This document shows, piece after piece, positions 17,690 to 25,927 of a DNA stretch of 64,000 nucleotides; position 1 is the stretch's first letter, and every line of letters starts with the position of its first letter. The notes under the pieces were generated by a model that ran no database searches, was not told the DNA's origin, and saw only the letters and a program-made list of their open reading frames with translations. The stretch is taken from NCBI GenBank assembly GCA_035308365.1, contig DATGGU010000151.1:1-64000 (forward strand), written 5' to 3'. Made by a program: the position numbers and the translations under genes. The stretch is from PALSA-505 sp035308365. GTDB taxonomy: Bacteria > Actinomycetota > Actinomycetes > Streptosporangiales > Streptosporangiaceae.

Positions 17690-18136
17690 TTACGGCTGGC
17701 CGCGATCGTCGTAACGGCGGCCGCAATGCGGGCCACGGCCCCTGACCAGATATGCGCCGATCGCGGCCAGCAGGCAGATCGCCAGCCAGGACGGCATGAA
17801 GAACCACCAGAAGGCGTGCCCGACGCTGACGGCGAAGACCACGACGAGCGCCAGCAACAGGGCGGTCCTGGGGTTGGCACGCACTCGCGACCGGCGGGCC
17901 GGGACCTCGGGTCCCTCGTCCAGCGGTGGCAGGTCGGTGAACAGGCCGCTCAGGTCCGACTGGGTCTTGGCGTTCATGGCCTGGTCGACCCGCTCGTTGA
18001 ACTCGTCCTGGGTCAGCCGCCCGTCGCCGTAGTGCTTGGCCAGGCGGTCGGCCACCTCGGACCGTTCGGCGTCGGAGACCCGCAGGTCCGGGTTGGTGTA
18101 GATGATGCGGCGGAATGCTGAGGTGCGCGTTGTCAT
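17690..18136 (-). CDS. DUF1707 (SHOCT-like) membrane protein
   Basis: A 148-residue protein. Residues 15-65 form the DUF1707 helical hairpin (DLRVSDAERSEVADRLAKHY, LTQDEFNERVDQAM), followed by a linker, two membrane helices (about residues 92-130) and a basic tail. Such proteins often accompany PspC envelope-stress genes and two-component systems, as here. Function is unknown. TIR element copy A begins only 8 bp beyond its stop. Confidence 0.85.
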   Translation of the reverse strand: MTTRTSAFRRIIYTNPDLRVSDAERSEVADRLAKHYGDGRLTQDEFNERVDQAMNAKTQSDLSGLFTDLPPLDEGPEVPARRSRVRANPRTALLLALVVVFAVSVGHAFWWFFMPSWLAICLLAAIGAYLVRGRGPHCGRRYDDRGQP

Positions 18137-18176
18137 TTGACTGGCTTTCTGCGAAACGGCCGGCCCACGGGGCTGG

Positions 18177-18485
18177 TCAGCGTGACTTGGCCTGAAAGGA
18201 CTGGATGAGCTCGCTCGCGATGGACTGGCTCTGCCCCTCCTCGGGGATCAGCAGCCAGCAGGCCAGGTAGAGCGGGATGCCGATGCCGCCGACGACGACG
18301 AGCACGGCGAACAGGATGCGCAGGAGGGTCGGGTCCACGCCCAGGTAGCGGGCTGCGCCGGCGGCGACCCCGGCCAGCATCCGGCCGTTGGTGGCGCGCT
18401 CAAGCGGCGGCGTGCCGTAACGGCTGTCCTGCCGGTGGTCGTAGCCGGGCTTGCTGTCTGCTGGGCTGGTCGTTGTTGTGTTCAT
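18177..18485 (-). CDS. PspC domain protein
   Basis: A 102-residue protein with PspC domain residues 27-83: RATNGRMLAGVAAGAARYLG followed by VDPTLLRILFAVLVVVGG and GIPLYLACWLLIPEE. It is an inner-membrane protein of the phage-shock family. It diverges from a sensor kinase that also carries a PspC domain. This gives the classic streptomycete arrangement in which a stand-alone PspC and a PspC-kinase share a promoter region. It probably senses envelope stress with that kinase. Confidence 0.9.
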   Translation of the reverse strand: MNTTTTSPADSKPGYDHRQDSRYGTPPLERATNGRMLAGVAAGAARYLGVDPTLLRILFAVLVVVGGIGIPLYLACWLLIPEEGQSQSIASELIQSFQAKSR

Positions 18486-18578
18486 GGCTCCAGCCTGCTG
18501 CTCGCGCGGGGACAGGGGTATCGGGAAGAACCCGGACCCGACCCCGAGGATCCCCCGGAGGGATCAGGGGGTGCCCCG

Positions 18579-20054
18579 ATGGCCGATGACCGTGGTTGGC
18601 GCGATGATGGAGGTGTGGAGGAACACAACCACCCGGCCCGCGACTGGCCGCCCAGCCCCGGACGGGGTCAGGGCCGGCCCGGCAGCGGCTGGCCGGAGGG
18701 CCGCTCGATGGGCGGCCGGTGGATGGGCAACGACGACCGGGAGCAGCCTCAGCAGGGCTGGCCCGGGCAGTCTTTTCCGGCCGGAAGGACACCCTACGGC
18801 CGGCACCCGAGGCGGTCCGGCCTGATCAGGGGACAGGGGCCGCTGCGGCGGGCGCGCGAGGGCCGGCTGGCCGGCGGGATCGCCGCCGGCCTCGCCAAGC
18901 GGACCTGTCTGGATATCACGGTGGTGCGCATCGGGCTCGTCGTCGCCGCGGTGCTGACCAGCGGGTTCGTCCTTGCCGCCTACGTGCTCGCCTGGCTGCT
19001 GCTGCCGGTGGAGGGCGAGGAGACCAACATCGCCAGCAAGGCGATGAGCGACGGGCGCGGCATCGCGCTGGCGGCCGGCCTGGCGTCGGTGCTGGCCATG
19101 GTGCTGATCATCGGGACCGTCGTCGGATCCGGCTGGTTCAGCGGGGTCGGCTGGCCGCTGCTGATCAGCCTGGTCGGCATGGTGCTGATCTGGCGCAACG
19201 CGCCAGACTATGAGCAGGAGCAACTGCGGCGGGCGGCGGAGCCGCTGATCGGCCAGGTCGGTACCGGCGGCTGGGGCCGGCTCGCGACGCGGGCCGCCAT
19301 CGCAGCCGCGCTCCTTGTGGGCGGCCTGGTCGCGCTGTTCGGCGGGCACCCGAGCCACGAACTGCGGCCGCTCGGCGGCGAGGGGCTGGTGATCGTGGCG
19401 TTCGTGGTCGCGTTCGGCCCGTGGTGGCTGCGGATCGCCCGGGATCTGGTGACCGAGCGCCAGGCCAGGGCCCGGGCCGAGGAACGGGCCGACATGGCCT
19501 CGCGGGTGCACGACTCGGTGCTGCAGACGCTGGCCCTGATCCAGCGCCGGGCCGAGGATCCGCAGCGGGTCGTCCAGCTCGCCAGGGCGCAGGAACGCGA
19601 GCTGCGGTCCTGGCTGTTCGACGGGCAGGTGCCGGGCTCGCCGGGCGACACAGTGACCACGCTGGCCGCCGGGGTGCGGCTCATCCAGCAGGAGGTCGAG
19701 GAACAGCACGGCACTTCGATAGAGGCCGTCACCGTCGGCGACTGCGAGATGGACGACGACCTGGGCGCCCTGCTGGCAGCGGCCCGGGAGGCCACGGTGA
19801 ACGCGGTCAAATGGTCGGGCGCCCCGGTAGTCTCGGTGTTCGCCGAGGTAGAGCCGTCGGAGGTGTCGATCTACGTGCGCGACCGGGGCAACGGGTTCGA
19901 TCCCGGCGCGGTGCCCAAGGACCGCAAGGGCCTGGCCGAGTCCATCCACGGCCGGATGGCCCGGCGCGGCGGCACCGCGAGCGTGCGCAGCGTCCCGGGC
20001 GAGGGCACCGAGGTGACGCTGAAGATGCCGCACATGGCCGGGTACCGCGCATGA
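18579..20054 (+). CDS. PspC-domain sensor histidine kinase (NarL-type partner)
   Basis: A 491-residue membrane kinase. It has an acidic/Gly-rich N-terminus, PspC domain (about residues 88-150), further membrane helices to about residue 290, a HisKA_3-type box MASRVHDSVLQTLALIQ with the phospho-His, and a HATPase region (AREATVNAVKWSG, YVRDRGNGFDPG, GRMARRGGTASVRSVPGEGT). The ATG at 18579 follows a GGAGGGATCAGGGGG stretch; longer in-frame extensions overlap the divergent pspC gene and are unlikely. A 33-bp repeat copy is read as SFPAGRTPYGRHP near residue 67. It signals to the LuxR-type regulator downstream. Confidence 0.9.
   Translation: MADDRGWRDDGGVEEHNHPARDWPPSPGRGQGRPGSGWPEGRSMGGRWMGNDDREQPQQGWPGQSFPAGRTPYGRHPRRSGLIRGQGPLRRAREGRLAGGIAAGLAKRTCLDITVVRIGLVVAAVLTSGFVLAAYVLAWLLLPVEGEETNIASKAMSDGRGIALAAGLASVLAMVLIIGTVVGSGWFSGVGWPLLISLVGMVLIWRNAPDYEQEQLRRAAEPLIGQVGTGGWGRLATRAAIAAALLVGGLVALFGGHPSHELRPLGGEGLVIVAFVVAFGPWWLRIARDLVTERQARARAEERADMASRVHDSVLQTLALIQRRAEDPQRVVQLARAQERELRSWLFDGQVPGSPGDTVTTLAAGVRLIQQEVEEQHGTSIEAVTVGDCEMDDDLGALLAAAREATVNAVKWSGAPVVSVFAEVEPSEVSIYVRDRGNGFDPGAVPKDRKGLAESIHGRMARRGGTASVRSVPGEGTEVTLKMPHMAGYRA
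18773..18803 (+). repeat. Single copy of the 33-bp dispersed repeat (inside the sensor kinase gene)
   Basis: Core CCGGCCGGAAGGACACCCTA followed by CGGC, the best match to the family consensus in this window. It is in frame in the linker before the PspC domain. Confidence 0.75.
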
Positions 20055-20066
20055 GCCCGCCGGCCA

Positions 20067-20153
20067 AGACCCTTTCAAAATCACAACATCGATGATGAAA
20101 GGCAGGCCCTGACCTGAACATGCACCAAGCGAACGCTGATTTTGGAAGGGTCT
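20067..20153. repeat. TIR element copy B (87 bp), overlapping a gene start
   Basis: Left end AGACCCTTTCAAAATCA and right end TGATTTTGGAAGGGTCT are inverted copies with one mismatch in 17. The interior has ATCGATGATGAAA and AAGCGA in common with the other copies. The ATG at 20120 and the first 11 codons of the response regulator lie inside this element. Confidence 0.8.
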
Positions 20154-20803
20154 CCAAGCCGAGAGTGTTCATCGTGGACGACCACGGGCTGTTCCGGTCC
20201 GGTGTGCGGTCCGAGCTCGGCGACGACGTCGAGGTCATCGGCGAGGCGGACGACGTGGGGCCGGCCATCGCCGCGATCGCGAAGTGCCTGCCCGATGTCG
20301 TGCTGCTCGACGTGCACCTGCCCGGCGGCGGCGGGCAGGCGGTGGTCACCGCGATGAAGGCCGACCACCCGCAGGTCCGGTTCCTCGCCCTGTCCGCCTC
20401 GGACGCCCCGGAGGACGTGATCGCGGTGGTCAGGGCCGGGGCCCGGGGTTACGTGACCAAGACGATCTCCGGCGCTGAGCTGGTGGACGCGGTGCGCCGG
20501 GTCGCCGCCGGGGACGCGGTGTTCTCGCCCCGGCTGGCCGGGTTCGTTCTCGACGCGTTCGCCGCGCTCCCCGAGCCGAGCCCCGGGCGCCCGTCCTTCG
20601 ACCCGGAGCTCGACCAGCTCACCACCCGCGAGCGGGAGGTCCTCCGGCTGATCGCCAGGGGATACACCTATAAGGAGATCGCGCGGGAGCTGTTCATCTC
20701 CGTCAAGACGGTGGAGAGCCACGTCTCGTCGGTGCTGCGCAAGCTGCAGCTCTCCACTCGTCACCAGCTGACCCGCTGGGCCGCCGAGCGGCGGCTGACC
20801 TGA
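20120..20803 (+). CDS. NarL/LuxR-family response regulator
   Basis: A 227-residue regulator. The receiver contains FIVDDHGLFRSGVRSEL, phospho-Asp in VVLLDVHLPGG and YVTKTISGAELVDAV. The C-terminal LuxR helix-turn-helix is LTTREREVLRLIARGYTYKE and FISVKTVESHVSSVL. It pairs with the PspC-kinase 65 bp upstream. The only plausible start, ATG 20120, lies inside TIR element copy B, so residues 1-11 (MHQANADFGRV) are repeat-encoded. The native start may have been replaced by the insertion. Confidence 0.92.
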   Translation: MHQANADFGRVSKPRVFIVDDHGLFRSGVRSELGDDVEVIGEADDVGPAIAAIAKCLPDVVLLDVHLPGGGGQAVVTAMKADHPQVRFLALSASDAPEDVIAVVRAGARGYVTKTISGAELVDAVRRVAAGDAVFSPRLAGFVLDAFAALPEPSPGRPSFDPELDQLTTREREVLRLIARGYTYKEIARELFISVKTVESHVSSVLRKLQLSTRHQLTRWAAERRLT

Positions 20804-20809
20804 CCTGGC

Positions 20810-22042
20810 TCAGCCGCTGACCGGGCAGATGTGCTCGACCAGGGTGTGGTAACCGCCACCACTGGCCCAGATGCCGGCCGGCGTGGGCGCCGACACCGAC
20901 CACAGGACGTTGGTGTTGCCCTTCTGGGCAAGCCCTGGGGAAAGTTCCTTCCAGCCCAGGCCGTTCCAGTGCAGCACGAAGGTCCGGTTCAGAGCCGTGC
21001 TGCCGACCGCCCACATGTCGTTCGCGGACACCGCCGTTATCCCGTTCAGCGTGTCGTCGCCGGTCGGGCTGGGCGGGAAGTTCAGCGCCCAGAAGTGCCC
21101 GTTCCAGTGCTCGGCCAGGGTAAACGTCACGGTGCCGGTGGGGGTCTGCACGTCATACCAGCCGGCCGCCCACACGTCGCTGGGCCCGGCCGAGGTAAGA
21201 CTGCGCAATGCGCTGGTGAAGCTCTCCGCCGGGATCTTCACGACCGACCAGGCGTGGCCGTCCCAGTGTTCGGACAGCGGCGCGGTGTCGAACCGGTTGG
21301 TGCCGGTGGCGCCGGTGGCCCACACGTCGTCCGGCCCGGCGACCGTCACGCCGCTCAGGCTGTCGCCATACCTGCCCGGATTGGGGGTCGGCACCACCCG
21401 CCAGCGAGTGCCGTCCCAATGCTCGGCGAGCGTATCCGCCGAGAGCCCGGGGTCGCTGGCCGGCCGCAGCCCGACCGCCCACACGTCACCTGGTGAGGCC
21501 ACGGCGAGCGCGCTGGCGAAGCCTTGAACGCGGGGGCTGGCCACCACGCTCCAGGCCGAGCCGTTCCAGTGCTCGATGACCGAGTACCCCGCCGACACCT
21601 GGGTCCTGGACATCCGGCCCACCGCCCAGACGTCGGCCGGGGATATCGCCGCCACCGCATACAGGACGACGTCCGTCATCGGCCGGGGGCTGGCGACCAC
21701 ACTCCACGCCGTGCCATTCCAGTGCTCGATCAGGGGGCGGTAGACGACCGTCCCAACACCCCGGTCGCTGTAACCGACCGCCCACACGTCATTCGAAGCG
21801 AGAGCGGATATACCGAAGAGGCTGATGTACCTGCCAGGGCTGGGGGTAGGGGTGAGAACCCCATAGCGACACGGCGAACTCGTGGCCGCCGGCCCGGACG
21901 CGGCGGACGCCGGCCCGGACGCGGGAAGGCACAGCAGGCCGAGAACCGAGACGGCGGAAGTCACGGATGCGACGCGGCGTGAGGTGCGCCGCTTGGCTGG
22001 CCGGTGAACGACCTTGGTGGCTGGGTGGCTGATTAACCGCAT
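20810..22042 (-). CDS. Secreted seven-repeat beta-propeller protein
   Basis: A 410-residue exported protein. A basic N-terminus and hydrophobic segment (VTSAVSVLGLLCLPASGPAS) form a signal peptide of about 50 residues. Seven repeats of about 48 residues follow, each with a DVWAVG-like strand (variants DVWATG, DVWAAG, DMWAVG, GIWASG) and an EHWNGTAWSVV-like strand, which suggests a seven-bladed propeller. No enzymatic motif is seen. Function is unknown; binding to a surface or ligand is possible. It is convergent with the LuxR regulator (6-bp gap). Confidence 0.8.
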   Translation of the reverse strand: MRLISHPATKVVHRPAKRRTSRRVASVTSAVSVLGLLCLPASGPASAASGPAATSSPCRYGVLTPTPSPGRYISLFGISALASNDVWAVGYSDRGVGTVVYRPLIEHWNGTAWSVVASPRPMTDVVLYAVAAISPADVWAVGRMSRTQVSAGYSVIEHWNGSAWSVVASPRVQGFASALAVASPGDVWAVGLRPASDPGLSADTLAEHWDGTRWRVVPTPNPGRYGDSLSGVTVAGPDDVWATGATGTNRFDTAPLSEHWDGHAWSVVKIPAESFTSALRSLTSAGPSDVWAAGWYDVQTPTGTVTFTLAEHWNGHFWALNFPPSPTGDDTLNGITAVSANDMWAVGSTALNRTFVLHWNGLGWKELSPGLAQKGNTNVLWSVSAPTPAGIWASGGGYHTLVEHICPVSG

Positions 22043-22081
22043 GTCCCTCTCCTCCGCTCCTCACATGTATGAGGGTCGTCT

Positions 22082-22170
22082 AGAAACCCTTTCAAAATCA
22101 CACAAACGATCATGAAACTAGACTGTGACCTCTGCGTTCACTCAGCGAACCTTGATTTGAAAGGGTTTCT
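22082..22170. repeat. TIR element copy C (89 bp)
   Basis: Left end AGAAACCCTTTCAAAATCA and right end TTGATTTGAAAGGGTTTCT are inverted copies with a one-base gap. The interior shares ACGATCATGAAA and CAGCGAAC with copies A and B. It lies 39 bp upstream of the start of the secreted propeller gene, in its promoter region. Confidence 0.8.
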
Positions 22171-22256
22171 TTAATGACGGCGGGGACCGATGCTGGGTTC
22201 ACTCAGACGGCGTCCAGTCATGCACTCGGGCCAGTGCTTCGTAAATTTTCACCAAA

Positions 22257-23120
22257 TTATCTGCCGCTCGTCACGGCGCCCCTGGTACGGAGCATGGCCA
22301 GCAGCACGTCCCGCCAGATGATCTTCCGGTTCAGTGCCCGGCTGGCTGGCATGATCATGATGCGTTGCCACCATCGCGGCACGGCAGCCAGGCGCAGGTC
22401 GGGGTAGACCTCGACGCCGTGCTTGGCAAGCAGGGTGGCGGCGCGCGGCGAGCCCGCCCAGCGTGGGTCGGGGCCGACGATGTAGCGGGCCATGCTTGCC
22501 GAGCCGGGAAGAAACCCTACGGCAGAGCTTGCCGAGCCGGGAGGAAACCCTACGGCAGAGCTTGCCGAGCCGGGAAGGCACCCTACGGCAACGTCCTCTT
22601 CCCGGTTGACCACGGACAACGTGGTGCCGACCGCCCGCACGACCAGCCGGGAGCCGTGCACGCTGAACAGTTCCGAGTCATCCTCGTCGTGCAGCGCGAC
22701 AGTGAGCCCGTCGAAGACGAGCGCCCCGAACCGGGGCCGCACCACACCGCGCTGGCTGGACCAGCCGACCATGACGGCGGTATGGCTGGGGACCGCCCAG
22801 CCCTGCGGGGTCAGCGCCGGCACGCCCGGGCCGGGCCGGGGCAGGAACGTCACGGCCCGCCCGGCGAACCCGGTCGCCGGAACGCGGGTGCCGAGCGCCA
22901 GCCCCACGTCGTGGCCGCCCTCGATCTGCCGGAGCACGTGCCGGAACTTCTCGATGCCGAGGATTTCAAAGACCTGATCGCCGCAGGCCAGGCCGTCACC
23001 GACCCGCAGCACTCCGCAGCCGTCAAGGTGTCCGGTCAGCACGGTCCCCCTGCCCGGCGTGTTCACGAAGAAGACATCCTTGACCGTCATGGACAGGCCC
23101 TGCGGGTCTGGTGACTCCAT
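22257..23120 (-). CDS. Protein with free-standing EF-Tu domain-2-like barrel
   Basis: A 287-residue protein. Residues 11-80 (VKDVFFVNTPGRGTVLTG, FEILGIEKFRHVLRQIEGGH, DVGLAL) match the beta-barrel domain 2 of translation GTPases. No GTPase domain (no P-loop or NKxD) precedes it. The remaining 200 residues are unrecognised: a hydrophilic region (GALVFDGLTVALHDEDDSEL), three tandem repeats of an 11-residue SSAVGFLPGSA unit from a 33-bp array, and a basic C-terminal region. The start is ATG 23120 or ATG 23090. Function is unknown; an RNA- or ribosome-linked role is only a guess. Confidence 0.65.
   Translation of the reverse strand: MESPDPQGLSMTVKDVFFVNTPGRGTVLTGHLDGCGVLRVGDGLACGDQVFEILGIEKFRHVLRQIEGGHDVGLALGTRVPATGFAGRAVTFLPRPGPGVPALTPQGWAVPSHTAVMVGWSSQRGVVRPRFGALVFDGLTVALHDEDDSELFSVHGSRLVVRAVGTTLSVVNREEDVAVGCLPGSASSAVGFPPGSASSAVGFLPGSASMARYIVGPDPRWAGSPRAATLLAKHGVEVYPDLRLAAVPRWWQRIMIMPASRALNRKIIWRDVLLAMLRTRGAVTSGR
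22495..22593. repeat. 33-bp repeat array, three units, in frame
   Basis: Units start at 22495, 22528 and 22561, each opening CTTGCCGAGCCGGGA and containing a CCCTACGGCA core. They are tandem, of identical length and nearly identical sequence. They belong to the same family as the 11-unit array at 51213 (up to about 27 of 32 matching positions after reverse complementing one of them). Confidence 0.9.
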
Positions 23121-23149
23121 TGCTCGACGTCCCTGCTTTATGGGCCGGA

Positions 23150-23176
23150 AAAACACCCGGGAAGACACCCTACGGC
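23150..23176 (+). repeat. Single degenerate copy of the 33-bp dispersed repeat
   Basis: Contains CCGGGAAGACACCCTACGGC, preceded by a second partial copy (GGGCCGGAAAAACAC). It lies 30-60 bp upstream of the start of the EF-Tu-domain-2-like gene. Confidence 0.6.
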
Positions 23177-23294
23177 CGTGCCGCGCGATGAATGAGCTGC
23201 CCGTAACGGCGGATTCTGCCACAGCGGGCGGCGCGGCAGACGGGCATTGACCCGGCCTTGCCGGATTTGGCATCACACCAGGTCGGGGCGTCGT

Positions 23295-23720
23295 TTACTC
23301 GATCCTGGTACCGATCGGCGTGCCGATCTCGATGGTGCGGCCGACCGTGCAGAGCCGGTCGTGCGATGCCTGCACCAGACCGGGCACCAGGCTCTGCGCT
23401 TCGCGGCCCGGCTCGGTGTCCGGGAACGCGACGCGGAAGCTGACCACGACGCCGGTGAGGTGGTTGCCCTGCTCGTCGCGGACCTTGTCGGCGTCGGCCC
23501 GTACCTCGAAGGTGTCCGGTTCGGCGCGGCGGGAGGTGACGACGTCGACGTCGATGCCCGTGCAGCCGGCCAGGGCAACCAGCAGCAACTCGACCGGGCT
23601 GAAGTCCTCGGTGTCGCCCTTGCCCAGGGTGAGCTGACCGCCCCGGACATTCGTGGCCGTGTACCGGCCCGCTGAGGTGCGTGCGACGGTGACAGTGCGG
23701 TGCTCGGATCCGGACGCCAT
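23295..23720 (-). CDS. OsmC/Ohr family protein
   Basis: A 141-residue protein of the OsmC fold. It has the central helix motif SPVELLLVALAGCTGIDVDV with the catalytic-type Cys, and the C-terminal GLVQASHDRLCTVGRTIE with the second Cys. These are cytosolic thiol peroxidases acting on organic hydroperoxides, although the spacing fits the broader OsmC branch rather than Ohr. It is monocistronic, next to the convergently arranged P450 region. Confidence 0.88.
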   Translation of the reverse strand: MASGSEHRTVTVARTSAGRYTATNVRGGQLTLGKGDTEDFSPVELLLVALAGCTGIDVDVVTSRRAEPDTFEVRADADKVRDEQGNHLTGVVVSFRVAFPDTEPGREAQSLVPGLVQASHDRLCTVGRTIEIGTPIGTRIE

Positions 23721-23774
23721 ACCCCCAGCCTGCCAGATCGGGTTGACAGACGTTTGACTCCGTTACGGAGGGGG

Positions 23775-24548
23775 TTAACTCCAGCGGACGCGCAACCGGT
23801 CGCGCCAGGTCGTGAGCACACCGGCGTCGCCGGTGACATCGATCCCGCCCGCGGCCGGGTCACGGTTCCACAGCAGCAGGTAGAGCGCGGACGCGGGCCC
23901 GCTGACCTCGCAGTGCCGTCCGGGTGTGGCGGGCTGCACCAGCCCCCGTGACACTCCGGAGCCTTCCTGGCCCATGGTCACCGTCCAGGCGGCGGCCGGG
24001 GCGCCGGTGGCCCGGACGGCGAGCGTGGCCGGTGAATCGGACAGCGCGCGGGGATTGCGGCCACCGAACCCGGTCAGCAGCTCGTCGATGCCATCCGCGG
24101 CCAGGCCGGTGGGGAAGGGGTCCAGCGACCGTCCCGCCGCAAGCTGGGCGTCGATGCGGTGGATGGCCGTCTCGTGGGCCTGGCGGCGTGCCCAGAAGGC
24201 CAGCGGGGACGGGGCAGGCAGGAAGGTCCAGCACTGCAGATCCGGGCCGGCGGCGGACAGGGCGGCCACCAGGCCGGCGTGCCCCTCGCGGAACCAGCCG
24301 GTCAGCGTCTCGTCGCCGGGGGCGAGCCGCAGCAGTTCCGGCTCGTCCGGATCGTCGGCCGGCTCGGTCAGGCCACCGGCGACGTAGCCGGCCGCCCACC
24401 GGTGCACGAAGCCCAGGTGGGCGAGCAGGTCGCGGACCCGCCAGCCGGGGCAGGACGGGACCGGAGTGTCCAGCGGGACGGCCTCGGCGGCCTCGGCCAG
24501 CAGCTCGCCCTCACCCCGCAGACTGGCGATGTGCTCGGTGATCTCCAC
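23775..24548 (-). CDS. Maleylpyruvate isomerase family (mycothiol-dependent, DinB fold) protein
   Basis: A 257-residue protein of the TIGR03083 type. The N-terminal DinB-like four-helix bundle contains CPGWRVRDLLAHLGFVHRW, whose His is a typical metal ligand. RQAHETAIHRIDAQLAAG provides the H-x-x-x-H ligands. The C-terminal SCP2-like domain ends in LYLLLWNRD. Members are metal-dependent mycothiol transferases or isomerases in actinobacteria. The substrate is unknown. Confidence 0.85.
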   Translation of the reverse strand: MEITEHIASLRGEGELLAEAAEAVPLDTPVPSCPGWRVRDLLAHLGFVHRWAAGYVAGGLTEPADDPDEPELLRLAPGDETLTGWFREGHAGLVAALSAAGPDLQCWTFLPAPSPLAFWARRQAHETAIHRIDAQLAAGRSLDPFPTGLAADGIDELLTGFGGRNPRALSDSPATLAVRATGAPAAAWTVTMGQEGSGVSRGLVQPATPGRHCEVSGPASALYLLLWNRDPAAGGIDVTGDAGVLTTWRDRLRVRWS

Positions 24549-24674
24549 CCGGTAAGGGTGGCATTCCTGACCGGTTACGCGCTCGCGAATTTCCCGCCCC
24601 AGGTAAGGGCAGGATCCGGCTGTGTCAGTATGGAACCGAATCGCGTTCTAGTTCCTAGTGAAGGACGGTTCGCC

Positions 24675-25919
24675 ATGACTGCCCTGGACATCGACCTGTC
24701 GAACTCGGCGTTCTGGGGCCTCCCGCTCGCCGAACGCGAGGCGGCCTTCGCCGAGCTGCGCGCCCGGCCACGGCCCGCCTTCTTCCGCGAGCCCGACTCG
24801 CCGTTCGCCCAGCAGGGCCCGGGCTTTTACGCCCTGGTCAAGCACTCCGACGTGACCGAGGCCAGCAGGCACCCCGAGGTATTCTGCTCGGGCCGTGGCG
24901 CGACCCAGGTGCCGGATGTGCCGGAGGAGTTCAACGAGTACTTCGGTTCGATGATCAACATGGATGACCCGCGGCACGCCAGGCTCCGCCGGATCGTCTC
25001 CCGCTCGTTCACCCCGAAGATGATCAAGAAGTTCGAGGACGACGTCCAGCGGACCGCCGAGCAGGTGGTGAGTGATCTGCTCGAGACCGGCCCCGGTGAC
25101 TTCGTTCAGCACGTCGCGGCCCGGCTGCCACTCAAGATCATCTGTGACATGATGGGCATCAGCGACACCCACTACGACATGGTGCTGCACAACACCAACG
25201 TCATCCTGGCCGGTTTCGACACCGACCTGATCAGCGAGGATCTCGACGAGGCGCTCGGCCAGATCATGACCTCGGCCGAGGAACTGCGCGCCCTGGTTAC
25301 CGACCTGGGCTCGACCCGCGAGGGCAACCCCACCGACGACCTTGTGTCCGCCCTGGTCAACGCGAACATCGATGGCGAGCGGCTGACCACGGCCGAGCTG
25401 GCGTCGTTCTTCATCCTGCTGGTCGTGGCCGGCAACGAGACGACCCGCAACGCCATCTCGCACGCGCTGTGGCTGCTGACCCAGCACGAGGACCAGCGAG
25501 CGCTGCTGCTGTCCGGCCTGGAGGAGCGGCTTCCCGGCGCGGTGGAAGAAATCGTGCGGTGCGCCTCGCCGGTGATCTTCATGCGCCGGACCCTGACCCG
25601 GGACTACACGCTCAACGGTGCCGACTTCGCCAAGGACGACAAGGTCATCCTCACCTACTGGGCGGCCAACCGGGACGAGTCGGTGTTCACCGACCCCGGC
25701 CGGTTCGACATCACCCGCCACCCCAACCCGCACGTGGGCTTCGGCGGGCCGGGCCCGCACTTCTGCCTCGGTGCCCACCTGGCCCGCCGGGAGATAACGG
25801 TGATGCTGCGCGAACTGCTGAGCCGGGTGCCGGACATCCGCGCCGCCGGCGAGCCGGACCGGCTGCTGTCCGCGTTCATCAACGGCATCAAGCGGCTCCC
25901 CTGCGAGTTCACCGCCTGA
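24675..25919 (+). CDS. Cytochrome P450
   Basis: A 414-residue bacterial class I P450. I-helix motif VVAGNETTRNAISH, K-helix E-x-x-R within VEEIVRCASPVIFMRRT, and heme loop FGGPGPHFCLGAHLARREI with the axial Cys. The MDDPRHARLRRIVSRSFTPK segment is typical of the CYP124/125/142-like steroid- or fatty-acid-hydroxylating clan. An ATG 15 codons upstream (24630) is possible. No ferredoxin partner is in the window. Substrate is unknown. Confidence 0.93.
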   Translation: MTALDIDLSNSAFWGLPLAEREAAFAELRARPRPAFFREPDSPFAQQGPGFYALVKHSDVTEASRHPEVFCSGRGATQVPDVPEEFNEYFGSMINMDDPRHARLRRIVSRSFTPKMIKKFEDDVQRTAEQVVSDLLETGPGDFVQHVAARLPLKIICDMMGISDTHYDMVLHNTNVILAGFDTDLISEDLDEALGQIMTSAEELRALVTDLGSTREGNPTDDLVSALVNANIDGERLTTAELASFFILLVVAGNETTRNAISHALWLLTQHEDQRALLLSGLEERLPGAVEEIVRCASPVIFMRRTLTRDYTLNGADFAKDDKVILTYWAANRDESVFTDPGRFDITRHPNPHVGFGGPGPHFCLGAHLARREITVMLRELLSRVPDIRAAGEPDRLLSAFINGIKRLPCEFTA

Positions 25920-25927
25920 GCCCGGAT

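Noticed and set aside
17597..22170. Insertion sequence or transposon
   Set aside because: The three elements are under 90 bp and encode nothing; no transposase lies in the window, so they are listed only as repeats.
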